The position numbers and the translations under genes are program-made. Shown piece by piece: positions 8,224-18,118 of a DNA stretch of 64,000 nucleotides. The notes under the pieces were generated by a model. The model saw nothing but the letters and a program-made list of their open reading frames with translations, ran no database searches and was not told the origin of the DNA. The DNA comes from Yoonia sp. GPGPB17. Lineage in GTDB: Bacteria > Pseudomonadota > Alphaproteobacteria > Rhodobacterales > Rhodobacteraceae. The first letter of the stretch is position 1, and every line of letters starts with the position of its first letter. The DNA lies in the NCBI RefSeq assembly GCF_037892195.1, contig NZ_JATACI010000002.1:1612001-1676000 (forward strand). The letters run 5' to 3'.

Positions 8224-9296
8224 CAGATGGCGGCTCCTGCAACGGTGGCACCGTCAGGTGCGAAGTAAAAACAAGCGGATGGATCGAGGTAGAACGGGTG
8301 GTCCGCGCCCACCTCATACGGATGAACGCCATGCGACAGCGAAACCCAATCCCCGACGGGCAGCCGGAAATGGGCCGAGCTTTCAGAGCCAGACAACTCT
8401 GTCACAAGCACGTGGCCGGACAATGATACTGTGTGTGTGTTGCTAGGCGTCGGGGTGACGTGATGGGGGCGCACGGCAACAACATAATCACCGTCAGACA
8501 GGGCATTGGCCGGACCTTTGGCGGTCCAGGTGGCATCGCCCATTTTGATTTGGTCACCGACCTTGGTGACTGCGGCCTGATTGATAGGTGGATCTGAAAA
8601 CACAGCCGCCGCAGTCAACGACCTTGGTGTGCGATACAGGTCTGCGGTACGCCCGAACTGGACGACATTGCCATCATCCATCAGGCCCGTGTAGCCGCCC
8701 AACAACAAGGCCTCTTCGGGTTCAGATGTGGCATAGACCACCACGGCCCCGCGTCCGGCGAATAGCTCGGGCAGTTGTTCGCGCAGTTCTTCACGCAGTT
8801 TGTAGTCAAGGTTCGCCAACGGTTCATCCAGAAACACCGCGCGACTTTCCTTGGCTATCGCCCGCGCCAGCGCGGTGCGCTGCTGTTGGCCACCCGATAG
8901 CTCATGTGGACGGCGGTTCAGCATGGGGCGCAGTTGCAGGATGTCGGCGGCTTCCTCGACCCGGCCCTGAATTTCGGACTTCGCCATCCCGGCCACTTTG
9001 AGTGGGGAGGCGATGTTGTCGTAAACGCTCATATGCGGATAGTTGACAAAAAACTGGTGCACCAAAGAGATATTCCGCTTCTGCGTGCTCAGTTTCGTGA
9101 CGTCCTGTCCATCCATCAGGACCTGCCCATCAGCGATAGGGTCCAATCCCGCCATCATCTTGATCAGCGACGTTTTGCCCGATCCGGTCTGGCCCAGCAG
9201 GACGTTAAAGTGGCCGGTCTCCAGCATCAGCGTGGTCGGCTTGATGTGGACCTGGCCAGCAACAACCTTGGTAATGTTCTTAATTTGAAGTGTCAT
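8223..9296 (-). CDS. glpS: Glycerol ABC transporter ATP-binding protein GlpS
   Basis: Second ATPase of the importer, 357 residues. Walker A GQTGSGKTS is near residues 35-43, the canonical signature LSGGQQQR near 134-141, and Walker B AVFLDEPLANLD near 154-165. The H-loop region reads VVYATSEPEEAL, with Ser where the catalytic switch His normally stands. GlpT has the His but a degenerate signature, so the two subunits appear complementary, with one composite active site. A TOBE-like C-terminal domain follows. Confidence 0.8.
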   Translation of the reverse strand: MTLQIKNITKVVAGQVHIKPTTLMLETGHFNVLLGQTGSGKTSLIKMMAGLDPIADGQVLMDGQDVTKLSTQKRNISLVHQFFVNYPHMSVYDNIASPLKVAGMAKSEIQGRVEEAADILQLRPMLNRRPHELSGGQQQRTALARAIAKESRAVFLDEPLANLDYKLREELREQLPELFAGRGAVVVYATSEPEEALLLGGYTGLMDDGNVVQFGRTADLYRTPRSLTAAAVFSDPPINQAAVTKVGDQIKMGDATWTAKGPANALSDGDYVVAVRPHHVTPTPSNTHTVSLSGHVLVTELSGSESSAHFRLPVGDWVSLSHGVHPYEVGADHPFYLDPSACFYFAPDGATVAGAAI

Positions 9297-9325
9297 AAGT
9301 GCCCTATCGAGGGGTCAGAGTGAGT

Positions 9326-9352
9326 GACCGAGGCCCATGACAGGCCCCGGTC
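9326..9352 (-). terminator. Intra-operon hairpin between glpV and glpS
   Basis: Arms GACCGAGGCC (9326-9335) and GGCCCCGGTC (9343-9352) pair at nine of ten positions around a seven-base loop, in the gap between the binding-protein gene and the ATPase gene. There is no T run. Hairpins in this position often protect the upstream message or partly attenuate read-through, so that binding protein is made in excess. That role is inferred. Confidence 0.45.
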
Positions 9353-9386
9353 GGTGTCGGCGCAGTAAAGCGCCAGACAGGGAGGT

Positions 9387-11125
9387 CTACTCAGATGCCC
9401 AGCGGGCAACCAACTCGTCGTAGTTGACGGTCTCACCCTGCGGTTTCTCGTTCTCAAGCGGTGGCTTGGCGCCGCCGTTTGCAAACCAGTATTCGGCCGT
9501 CTGTTCCTCGTTCAGACGTGGACCACAACCGCCATAGACGTTGGCGGCCTCATCAGCGGCCTGCATCCGGGACATGGTGATATCCATTTCCTCGGCCAGA
9601 CGGTCCATCGCCTCTTGCGGGGTAAACGCGCCAGAGTTCACGTCACCAATCTGCTGCCACCAGATCTGGGCCAGCTTTGGATAATCCGGCACGTTGATGC
9701 CGGTTGGCGACCAAGCCACGCGGTCAGGCGAGCGGTAGAATTCCACCAAGCCACCCAGTTGCGGTGCGCGCTCGCTGAAGGACTCGTGGTTGACCGTGCT
9801 ATCGCGGATAAAAGTCAGACCCACATGAGACTTTTTCACGTCGACCGTTTTGGACACGACAAACTGCGAGTAAAGCCATGCGGCCTGTGCGCGATCCAGC
9901 GGCGTGGAGTTTAGGATCGTCCATGAGCCCACATCCTGATAGCCAACCTTCTGGCCTTCTTCCCAGTAAGGGCCGTGTGGGGACGGCGCCATGCGCCATA
10001 GTGGATTGCCATCGGCATCAACCGTGTTGTTGCTTAAGCAGACTGTGGGGCCACCATGTCGGCGGTAAAGGCTGTGTACCAGAAGATCTGCTGAGCCACG
10101 TTGCCTTGTGCCAATGCAGGCAGGGACTGATAGAAGTCATAGCTTGCCGCACCCGGCGGGGCGTAGGCGCGCAACCATTCATCCCACTTGCGGATCGCAT
10201 AGACCGCAGCCGGGCCGTTGGCAGCACCACCGCGTGTCACGGATGCACCAACTGGGTTGCAAGTGCCCGCTTCCATGCGGATGCCCCATTCGTCGATCGG
10301 CACGCCATTCGGTTCACCCACCGAACCGGCACCAGCCATCGACAGCCAGGCGTCCGTCATACGCCACCCAAGGTCAGGCGCGCGTTTGCCGTAGTCCATG
10401 TGACCATAAATGCGAACGCCATCGATTTCCTGCACATCGTTGCTGAAGAACTCAGCGATGTCCTCATAAGCGGACCAGTTCACAGGCACGCCCAGTTCAT
10501 AGCCGTACTTGGCCTCAAACGCGGCTTTGTTCTCTTCATCATCGAACCAGTCCTTGCGGAACCAATAGAGGTTCGCAAACTGCTGATCGGGCAGTTGATA
10601 AAGATCGCCATCAGGGCCGGTTGTGAACTGAATGCCCATGAAGTCTTCGAGATCCAGATTGGGGTTCGTCACCGCCGCACCTTCGCTTACCATAAAATCG
10701 GTCAGGTTGCGCGCCAACTGCAAACGCGAATGCGTGCCAATCAGGTCGCTGTCGTTGACATAGGCGTCATATAGATTGCGGCCAGTTTGCATCTGGGTTT
10801 GCACGGCCTGAACGACCTCACCTTCGCCCAGAATCTGGTGGTTTACCTTGATGCCTGTGATTTCTTCAAAGGCCTTTGTCAGGACTTCGCTTTCGTAAGA
10901 ATGGGTTGGAATGCCTTCGGAGAGTACGTTGATCTCCATCCCGGCATAAGGTTGTGCGGCTTCAATGAACCACTGCATTTCAGCCATCTGTTCGTCCTTG
11001 GACAATGTGGACGGCTGGAATTCTTGATCAATCCAACGCTGTGCGGCAGCTTCATCAGCCAAAGCACTATTGGACCCCGCAACCACGGCTGAAACCGCGA
11101 CTGCGGAGAGCAGATACTTGCGCAT
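9387..11125 (-). CDS. glpV: Glycerol ABC transporter substrate-binding protein GlpV, interrupted by frameshift
   Basis: Large periplasmic binding protein, about 579 residues with its signal peptide, the size typical of GlpV. ATG 11125 is chosen because GGGAGGAG precedes it closely and a signal peptide follows (KYLLSAVAVSAVVAGSNSALA). The frame stops after MVAPQSA at GCTTAAGC, 10032-10039. With GCCGGC the protein continues GNNTVDADGNPLWRMAPSPHGPYW to the end at 9387. It is the first gene of the operon, transcribed towards glpS. Binding glycerol is inferred from the operon. It is probably intact in the organism. Confidence 0.8.
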
Positions 11126-11203
11126 CTTTTCTCCTCCCTTGAGATGTTTTGAGCCGGTTTTTGCCGACACGCCAATGTGAGCGTGGAACGCCCAATCTGT
11201 CAA

Positions 11204-11217
11204 ACTAAAATTTTAGT
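11204..11217. promoter_or_regulatory. Perfect 14-bp palindrome upstream of the glp operon
   Basis: ACTAAAATTTTAGT is perfectly self-complementary and lies about 80 bases upstream of the glpV start, in an AT-rich tract (11200-11275) that stands out from its surroundings and holds several TATA-like runs. It is a good candidate operator for the glycerol regulator, which is not encoded in this window. The rest of 11126-11455 contains the glpV leader and nothing else I can name. Confidence 0.5.
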
Positions 11218-11455
11218 AGAAAAGCTCTATTATAGTTAACTTATTGATATATTTATTTAATATAGAGGAAATGTGACAGCGCTTCATCTATGCCATGGCC
11301 CGATACGGAGGTCTTATAGCGCAGTGCCATGTCGAGTCTGGTGATTTCTGATGTAACGGTTCTCAAAAAGCTGAACCACTTTTAAACGAGCGCCAAACGT
11401 GCCAGCACCAAATGCAGTTTCGATCCGAGTGCGGGTGAAAACGACCGCCACACAC

Positions 11456-11488
11456 AAAAAAAAGCGCGCCACGGTATCCGCAGCGCGC
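11456..11488 (-). terminator. Rho-independent terminator of the 5'-nucleotidase gene
   Basis: Read on the minus strand, GCGCGC, a 13-base loop and GCGCGC are followed by eight T. It starts about 20 bases past the stop codon of the nucleotidase gene. Classic intrinsic terminator geometry. Confidence 0.8.
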
Positions 11489-11509
11489 CATAGAATAAGC
11501 TGTCAGTCC

Positions 11510-13074
11510 TTACTTCATCGTAATGCGGCCATCGGTGTAGGGCTGGTAAGGTGCATTGGCTGCGATGTACTCGGCCGTCACATCTGCAAGATCGGGGCCA
11601 TAGTCATAAGCATTCATCGCGTCTTCGAACATGGCATAGCCATCGCCGCCGTTGCGGACGTAGTTGTTGGACACAAGGCTATACGTCGCTGCCAGATCAA
11701 TCGGTGCACCACCGACCATGACGTCAGACACCCGTGAACCCGGGGCAGCGGCTGCATCAACGCTGAATGACATGCCCGCCACCTGCGGGAAGCGACCTGC
11801 GCCTTCTTCGATCTGGCCAACACCATTTTCAAGAGCCGCGACAATCGCATCACCGGTCACTTGGAACGTGGACAATGTGTTCTGGAACGGCAGCACTGTC
11901 AGGACTTCGCCCATGGTGATTTCACCAGCGTCAATTGACGCCCGCAAACCACCGCCATTTTGGATGGCGATCTGTACGCCTTGATCGGCAACGCGATCCA
12001 ACATCGCGTCTGCAACAAGGTTGCCCATCGGGCATTCCATCGCGCGGCAGACAGAACGATCGCCTTCGATGGCCTCAGCCGCATCACCAACAACGCGGGT
12101 TTTCATCTCTTCAATCGGACCGGCAAGTTCAGCTACACGCGCCACAGCACCTTCGTCTTCGGCGACGCTGGCATCCAGCAGGATCGTATCACCAGTAGCG
12201 GACGTCACATTGCCCGCATCATCAAACACCAACGTCAGGTGCCCAATGTACTTGGAATAGGCATAGGCCTGCACCACTGGCACTCCATTCACCACTGTTG
12301 GATAGGCCATGGCATCTTCGTCTGTGTTGGAAAACAGTGTATGCGAGTGCCCGCCAACAACTGCGTCAAGGCTTAAGCAACGCTTTCAGCAGCGGCCATA
12401 TCCTTGGTCACACCCATGTGTGTCAGCGCGATAATCTTGGTCACGCCTTCTGCTTCAAGTGCGGCAACGTCAGCAGCCAGGCTTTCACTCTCTGCCGTAA
12501 AGATCACTGCGTCAGAAGGGCTGGAGGTTTCAGGCGTATCTGCGGCCAGCGCCGAAATGATGCCAATACGCTCGCCACCGACTTCAAGCACAACATGGTT
12601 CTCGACCTGACCGGCGAGGATGTTTGAACTGGACACGTCGATGTTGCCAGAGATGACCGGAAAGGACACCGCATCCGTCAGCTTGCGCAGGCCTTCGTCG
12701 CCGTCATCAAATTCGTGGTTGCCGACAGCCATGACATCATAGCCGATCTGCTCCATGAACTCAGCTTCAACATCGCCCTTATAGGTCGTGTACATCAGGC
12801 TACCCTGATACTGGTCGCCTGCATCGAGAAGAACCACGTTCTCACCAGACAATTCTTCGCGCAGTTCGTTGATCTTGGTGATCACCCGCGCAATCCCGCC
12901 AAAGCATTCGCCTGCGGCGTTGTCTTCGGCGTTACACGTGGAATCGAAACGGTTGATTGGCTCGATCTGGCTGTGCAGATCGTTGGTGTGGATAATGTGC
13001 AAGGTATAGTCCGCCGTTGCCACACTTGCCGTCATGGCCAGCGCACAGGTCGTCGTCATCAAACGTAAAAGCAT
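11510..13074 (-). CDS. Periplasmic 5'-nucleotidase / UshA-type metallophosphoesterase, interrupted by frameshift
   Basis: Exported calcineurin-type phosphoesterase with a C-terminal 5'-nucleotidase domain, about 520 residues. It dephosphorylates nucleotides or related phosphate esters in the periplasm. After a signal peptide come the metal motifs HTNDLHSQ, DAGDQYQGS and GNHEFDDG. The C-terminal half has NGGGLRASIDAGEIT and NNYVRNGGDGY, which form the substrate pocket. ATG 13074 is preferred over an upstream ATG because GGGGGA precedes it and the signal peptide begins there. The frame breaks at GCTTAAGC, 12371-12378. GCCGGC restores VAGLDAVVGGHSHT, the conserved metal-binding GGHSHT block. Confidence 0.8.
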
Positions 13075-13228
13075 TGGATTGGGTCCCCCAAGGTTGGAAT
13101 AGGTCAAGCTTGGCGAGGGGGCATAGGAGAGTCAAACATTATCCCGGGTCAATCTTTCAGCGCACCATATCTGCCCGACGCACCGCCGAAAGCTTGACGA
13201 ATTTTTGTGCAAGGGTCATGAGGCATAC

Positions 13229-13561
13229 ATGCTGATCTACAAAATATTCCGGGCCGATGAATGGGCCACATTGCAGGCCGATGGAACGACGGCAGGCGCA
13301 CCAATCGATGTCGCCGACGGGTACATCCATTTCTCGACTGCCGAGACGGTTGCCGAAACTGCCGCCAAGTATTTTGCGGATGCCCAAGGTCTGGTCCTTC
13401 TGGCTGTGGAAACCGAGGGCCTGGAGCCGTTGAAATGGGAACCCGCCCGCAAAGATGTTCTGTTTCCCCACCTTTACCGCGATATGCGGATGGAAGATGT
13501 GGTTTGGGCCAAACCCCTGCCCCTCGTCGCTGGTGTTCATCAGTTTCCTGATCTGACATGA
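13229..13561 (+). CDS. DUF952 family protein
   Basis: A 110-residue cytoplasmic protein matching the DUF952 family ([48 protein letters not shown]). The family is related in fold to ADP-ribosyltransferase-like proteins, but no reaction is established. ATG 13229 is chosen for its GAGG site and because homology starts there. It overlaps the pyrD start by four bases (ATGA), so the two genes are co-transcribed, an arrangement common in Rhodobacterales. Confidence 0.75.
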   Translation: MLIYKIFRADEWATLQADGTTAGAPIDVADGYIHFSTAETVAETAAKYFADAQGLVLLAVETEGLEPLKWEPARKDVLFPHLYRDMRMEDVVWAKPLPLVAGVHQFPDLT

Positions 13562-14610
13562 AAGCGCTTGAAAAAATCGGCCTTGCCACCCTGCGGCGGA
13601 TCGATCCCGAGGTCGCACATGGCCTGGCACTGAAAGCCCTGAACACCGGGCTGGGGCCACGTTCAGGCCCTGTGACTTCAGATCGCTTGAAATCCACCCT
13701 TGCCGGTATCGCGTTGCCAAATCCCGTTGGATTGGCCGCTGGATTTGATAAGAACGCAACCGCGTTACACGCTTTGTCCAAAACCGGGTTTGGATTTCTT
13801 GAAGTTGGGGCGGCCACCCCCCGTCCGCAGCCCGGAAACCCCAAACCACGCTTGTTTCGGTTGGCGCAGGATCAGGCGGCGATTAACCGGTTTGGTTTCA
13901 ACAATGACGGGATGGGCGTAATCGCAGAGCGTCTTGCCGGGCGCCCCAACGGTGCTGTGATCGGACTAAACCTTGGCGCCAACAAAGATAGTGCTGACAA
14001 GGCCGCCGACTTTGCCACGGTTCTGACACGCTGCGGTCCGGTTGTGGATTTTGCCACGGTAAACGTGTCCTCGCCAAACACCGAAAAATTGCGTGACCTG
14101 CAAGGCAAGGCGGCCCTCGCGGCCTTGCTGGCCGGGGTGATGGAGGCACGTGCAGCACTTGCCACCCCAATCCCTGTGTTTTTGAAAATCGCACCAGACC
14201 TGACAAGCGATGAAATTAGCGAAGTCGCCGAAGTGGCAAATGAGTCCGGCATCGACGCGATTATCGCAACAAATACCACCTTGGATCGCGATGGTTTGCA
14301 TGGGCCGCACAAGGCCGAAATGGGCGGGCTGTCTGGACAGCCGTTGTTTGAAAAATCCACACGTGTGTTGGCGCAGCTGTCGGGCCTGACCAGCTTGCCC
14401 ATCATCGGTGTTGGTGGTGTCGGCAACGCGGATCAAGCCTATCAAAAAATCCGGGCCGGAGCCTCAGCCGTCCAGCTCTATACAGCACTTGTTTACGGCG
14501 GCATCTCGCTGGCCGCTGAGATCGCGCAAGGCCTTGATGATTTGCTCGCGCGGGATGGTTTTGCCAATGTGTCGGACGCCGTCGGATCAGGCCGCAGCGA
14601 TTGGACGTGA
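13558..14610 (+). CDS. pyrD: Dihydroorotate dehydrogenase (quinone), class 2
   Basis: FMN enzyme of 350 residues that oxidises dihydroorotate to orotate in pyrimidine synthesis and passes electrons to quinone at the membrane. Class 2 is indicated by the amphipathic N-terminal extension ([25 protein letters not shown]) and by Ser in the catalytic loop VNVSSPNT. Other motifs are [36 protein letters not shown] and the FMN phosphate site [22 protein letters not shown]. The 3' end overlaps the convergent MATE gene by 24 bases. Confidence 0.95.
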   Translation: MKALEKIGLATLRRIDPEVAHGLALKALNTGLGPRSGPVTSDRLKSTLAGIALPNPVGLAAGFDKNATALHALSKTGFGFLEVGAATPRPQPGNPKPRLFRLAQDQAAINRFGFNNDGMGVIAERLAGRPNGAVIGLNLGANKDSADKAADFATVLTRCGPVVDFATVNVSSPNTEKLRDLQGKAALAALLAGVMEARAALATPIPVFLKIAPDLTSDEISEVAEVANESGIDAIIATNTTLDRDGLHGPHKAEMGGLSGQPLFEKSTRVLAQLSGLTSLPIIGVGGVGNADQAYQKIRAGASAVQLYTALVYGGISLAAEIAQGLDDLLARDGFANVSDAVGSGRSDWT

Positions 14611-15925
14611 TGCGGGTTTGTCGGCTTCAGCCTCCAGCGCCGGATATTTCCATCCTAGCGTCACCCCGCGCACAACAAAATTCAGCAACAGGCCGATCCA
14701 TAGCCCATGGTTCTGGAACATCGCCATCAAGGGGACCACCGTCGCAAAGTAGATCGCCGCTGAGATCAGCATCATGTTGCGCATGTCTTTGGTGCGCGTC
14801 GCCCCGATAAAGATGCCGTCCAACATCCATGCTGCGACACCAACAATCGGGGCGGCCACCATATACGGCAGATAGACGCGCGCTGTTTCCCGCACATCGG
14901 GGGCGGTGGTCATGATGTCTATGATCGCCCCGCCAAACACAGCAAACGAAACAGCCAAAACCGCACAGACGATCCCGCCCCAAAGGCTGCTCAAAACTGC
15001 GCTGCGCCGCAAAGCGGCCCGCGCCCGCGCGCCCAGCGCCTGACCGACCAGCGCCTCGGCTGAAAACGCAAACCCATCCAACGCATAGGCGGTAACCTGC
15101 AGGAACTGCATCAGGATCTGATTGGCGGCCAGTTGTACGTCGCCAAAATCAGATCCGAAAAACAGAAAACTGACAAAGATCGCTTGCAACAGGACCGAGC
15201 GGATCAGGATATCCGAATTGACCATCGCCATGTGCCTAAGCCGCACAACATCAAAGACGCGCGCCATCGACCGCCACGCAGCGCGGCGAAACACACCCCT
15301 TGCAGAACCAGAGCCCCAGCACCAGACCGCCCCATTCGGCCATAAAGGTCGCCCAGGCGACACCTTCGATACCCCATCCAAGCTCAAGCCCCAGATAGAA
15401 GCTTAACGCGATGTTGGCACCATTCATGCCGACCTGCAGAACCAGGACAGCCTGCGTGCGTTCCTGCGCAATCAGCCAACCCGTTATACCGTAGAGCGCA
15501 ATGGTCGCGGGGGCGGACCAAATGCGGATTGTCATGTAGTCACGCGCCAAAGCCTCGACCTCGGCACTGGCGGGCGAAACCCAGAACGCCCCTTGGAAGA
15601 TCGCCAGTTGGGCTATGATCATAACCAAGCCCGCTGAAATCCCGATCAGCAGGGCGCGCGACAGCAAGGCGTCAACCTCGTCCACGTCCCCGGCCCCGGC
15701 TGCCTGCGAGGTCAGACCAGTTGTGCCCATGCGCAGAAAGCCAAAAATCCAATAGACTGATGACAGAATGATTGCGCCGATGCCGACAGCACCAATCGGT
15801 GCCGCTTCGCCCAGCTGGCCAACGACGGCCGTGTCGACAACGCCCAAAATCGGCACCGTGGCGTTCGACAAGACAATCGGCAAGGCAATCGCCAGGACCC
15901 TGCGATGGGTTAGGGCGTCAGCCAT
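14587..15925 (-). CDS. MATE/DinF-family efflux transporter, interrupted by homopolymer frameshift
   Basis: Multidrug/oligosaccharide-lipid-like exporter of the MATE family (about 445 residues, 12 predicted helices), closest in layout to DinF. The N-terminal half reads [37 protein letters not shown], a textbook MATE start. At 15296-15303 the coding strand has GGGG where three G would keep frame. Correcting it gives [18 protein letters not shown] and continues to the stop at 14587. The likely extra G makes this different from the nine GCCGGC-type lesions in the window. Start overlaps the thioesterase gene end by eight bases. Confidence 0.8.
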
Positions 15926-16412
15926 CGCGTTGAGGCATCAGAAAGTGCCCGGTCGCAGAGGCAAAGAGTCTGCTGCGATTATCTTGCCAAGTTTCTACAT
16001 GCACGGACGCATAACGGCGGCCAGAGCGATTGACCCGCGCGCGCGCATAGGCATCGCGCGGCAGTCCGGACCGCAGGTAGTCGACCGTAAAGTCAATTGT
16101 CTTTGGCAAGGGAATACGTGGCGCATCGTCATTGAATTTTCCCGATTCCATATCTTCCCAGATCATCTGCCAACTGAGCTCAAAAATGGCAGTGACCTCC
16201 AGAAAAGCCGCTGTGGCACCACCGTGAAGGGCGGGCAGCATCGGGTTGCCAATCAGCTTGTCCGCGTAAGGCAGGATCGCTGTCAGCTCATCACCCCTGC
16301 GATCAATCTGGATGCCTAGAAACTGAACAAACGGCACGCCTTCGACCAGCTTTTGTAAGGTTGCGTCGCGTCGTTGTTTGACGATCTGAACGGGTTCGGG
16401 ACGGCGGCTCAT
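15918..16412 (-). CDS. PaaI-type hotdog-fold thioesterase
   Basis: A 164-residue hotdog-fold protein of the PaaI/4HBT group, likely a cytoplasmic acyl-CoA thioesterase. The helix region ALHGGATAAFLEVTAIF carries the HGG signature, and DFTVDYLRSGLPRDAYARARVNRSGRRYASVHVETWQ is the typical central sheet. It overlaps both neighbours by a few bases and follows a second member of the same family, suggesting a two-gene tandem, perhaps for related subunits. The substrate cannot be told from sequence. Confidence 0.8.
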   Translation of the reverse strand: MSRRPEPVQIVKQRRDATLQKLVEGVPFVQFLGIQIDRRGDELTAILPYADKLIGNPMLPALHGGATAAFLEVTAIFELSWQMIWEDMESGKFNDDAPRIPLPKTIDFTVDYLRSGLPRDAYARARVNRSGRRYASVHVETWQDNRSRLFASATGHFLMPQRDG

Positions 16413-16849
16413 GACTTGGGCCTCTCAATCGTGAAAGCGCCCGTCGCCGTCGCAACGGGCCGCGATGGATCTGCGTCGACTGCTGTCGCGCGGATGAAGG
16501 CGACGGTGCGGGTGACATGATAGCATTCAGCTGTAGCCGTGATCCGGTCGCCGGGGGTGGCCGGACGCATGTAATCAATACGCAAATCAAGTGTCGCTGT
16601 TGCAACGGCTGCTGCGGGATGCGACATGACCGCCGCACCTGCACAGGTGTCCATCAACGCCGATACAGCGCCGCCATGGATGACCCCGGTTTCCGGGTCA
16701 CCCACAATACGGGCGTCGTAATCCATAGCAATGACCGCCTTGCCATCTGCAATATCGGTCAGTTCCATCCCAAGCTCTTTTGAATACGGAATCGCCTCAA
16801 TGAATTGGCGCGCCAGCATATCGCGGCGGTTCTTTTGTTGGTCAGACAT
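16409..16849 (-). CDS. PaaI-type hotdog-fold thioesterase (second copy)
   Basis: A 146-residue hotdog protein with VIHGGAVSALMDTCAGAAV (HGG signature and helix) and LRIDYMRPATPGDRITATAECYHVTRTVAFIRATAVD. It is diverged from its downstream neighbour but shares the order of motifs. It overlaps that gene by four bases. The first gene of this minus-strand pair, it is divergent from a MerR regulator at 16984, with 134 bases between them that would hold both promoters. Confidence 0.8.
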   Translation of the reverse strand: MSDQQKNRRDMLARQFIEAIPYSKELGMELTDIADGKAVIAMDYDARIVGDPETGVIHGGAVSALMDTCAGAAVMSHPAAAVATATLDLRIDYMRPATPGDRITATAECYHVTRTVAFIRATAVDADPSRPVATATGAFTIERPKS

Positions 16850-16983
16850 GCATTCTCCTGATCAGCGCATCTATTGGGTATCCCCGTTCGACACAATTGG
16901 CCACCATTGTTGATCTGTCGGGCCACATCCTGCGGTTGCCCCGTTTGGATGATGTCGCTACGATTGGATCAAGGGAGAAGTAA

Positions 16984-17352
16984 ATGTCGGACACCCGCCT
17001 GTCATTCAAAGAGATGTGCGCGAAATTCGACGTAACGCCACGCACGTTACGCTACTACGAATACATCGAGCTACTGCATCCTGAAAAAGAAGGGCGTTCA
17101 CGCTTCTATGGCAATAGAGAGCTGGCCCGTATGACGTTGATCCTACGTGGCAGGCGTTTTGGGTTCTCGCTTGAGGATATCCGGCAATGGCTCCTGATCT
17201 ATGAGCACGAAGGCACCGAGGCGCAAATGCGCGAATGGGTAGCATTGGCCGACAGCCAGTTGGTCGAGTTGGCAGAGCAGAAACAACAACTCGAAGAGAC
17301 GATTGCTGAATTGCAGACACTGCGCGACACCACCGCCGAAACGCTAGGGTAA
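16984..17352 (+). CDS. MerR-family transcriptional regulator (first of two)
   Basis: A 122-residue MerR protein. The winged helix-turn-helix is FKEMCAKFDVTPRTLRYYEYIELLHPEKEGRSRFY and the second part RRFGFSLEDIRQWLLIY, followed by a coiled coil (residues about 80-118, Leu/Gln/Glu rich). There are no effector-binding cysteines or sensor domain. It is a clear paralogue of the regulator at 17678. RBS is AGGGAGAAG. A role in regulating fatty acid or CoA-ester metabolism is inferred from the flanking thioesterase and beta-oxidation genes. Confidence 0.85.
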   Translation: MSDTRLSFKEMCAKFDVTPRTLRYYEYIELLHPEKEGRSRFYGNRELARMTLILRGRRFGFSLEDIRQWLLIYEHEGTEAQMREWVALADSQLVELAEQKQQLEETIAELQTLRDTTAETLG

Positions 17353-17591
17353 CCCCGGATTTGATGCGCGCCGTTGTGTCACAATACCGTCATTGCGGCC
17401 CCGCCTTCCCCAAGAAGCACTGTGCAGATGATGGCTTAGGACACAAAGACTCACCGGTAAATCAGCCCTAAAACCCCATACCAAAGCGCTTTGAGGGGAA
17501 TAATTGAATTTTTTCCCCGTTTTTTTGTTGCGCCTGACGGGGCGTCATTTTTGCTGACCTTTCGTCAACTCTGCCGTGACGCCACGTTACG

Positions 17592-17622
17592 TTTACGTGC
17601 ACGTCAACTTTGCTTGTATAGT
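17592..17622 (+). promoter_or_regulatory. Candidate MerR-type promoter with dyad operator
   Basis: The 325-base gap 17353-17677 holds ACGTGCACGT, a perfect 10-bp palindrome extended by TT/AA at its ends (17592-17607). If TTTACG (17592-17597) is the -35 and TATAGT (17617-17622) the -10, the spacer is 19 bases, the unusual length that MerR proteins need to twist promoter DNA. The next gene is a MerR regulator, so autoregulation is likely. The rest of the gap shows nothing I can name. Confidence 0.55.
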
Positions 17623-17677
17623 CATCTTATCCTTCGCAAGTGCGTGCCATTGAAACACGCATGAAAGGAATGAGAAG

Positions 17678-18079
17678 ATGACGACTGAAACATTGAACAT
17701 TCGGCAGATGTGTGACGCATTTGATGTGACGCCACGCACGCTTCGCTTTTACGAAGCCAAAGAGCTGCTGTTCCCGATCCGTGAAGGCCAGAAGCGCCTT
17801 TTCACAAAGCGCGACCGCGCGCGATTGAAGTTGATTCTCCGCGGTAAACGCTTTGGTTTCAGCCTCGAAGAGATCCGACAGTTGCTTGATCTTTATCACA
17901 TGGATGACGGCCAAGAGGCGCAGTTGTCGAAAACATATGTCCTCGCTGAAAAGCACCTTGCCGACATGGAGGCCCAGAAGGCCGAGTTGGAAGAAGCGAT
18001 TGGCGAACTGAAAGAACAGATGGCTTGGGGCGCCGAAAAGCTGGCCCAGTTGTCAAAGAAGAAAACGGTCGCTGCCTAA
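17678..18079 (+). CDS. MerR-family transcriptional regulator (second of two)
   Basis: A 133-residue MerR protein paralogous to the one at 16984: IRQMCDAFDVTPRTLRFYEAKELLFPIREGQKRLFTKRDRARLKLILRGKRFGFSLEEIRQLLDLY, then a coiled-coil dimerisation helix and a basic tail. There is no sensor domain. It sits 39 bases before the acyl-CoA dehydrogenase gene on the same strand, with RBS AAGGAATGAGAAG. In Alphaproteobacteria such MerR genes often precede fatty acid oxidation genes, so it is a likely local regulator of the beta-oxidation cluster. That role is inferred. Confidence 0.85.
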   Translation: MTTETLNIRQMCDAFDVTPRTLRFYEAKELLFPIREGQKRLFTKRDRARLKLILRGKRFGFSLEEIRQLLDLYHMDDGQEAQLSKTYVLAEKHLADMEAQKAELEEAIGELKEQMAWGAEKLAQLSKKKTVAA

Positions 18080-18118
18080 ATACGGCGCCCCCAAAACCAC
18101 GTAACGGAGAGACACCAG

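Noticed and set aside
10032..10039. GCTTAAGC as a mobile element footprint or target duplication
   Set aside because: The sites gain only one or two bases, with no flanking duplication or inverted repeats; insertion sequences leave larger traces.
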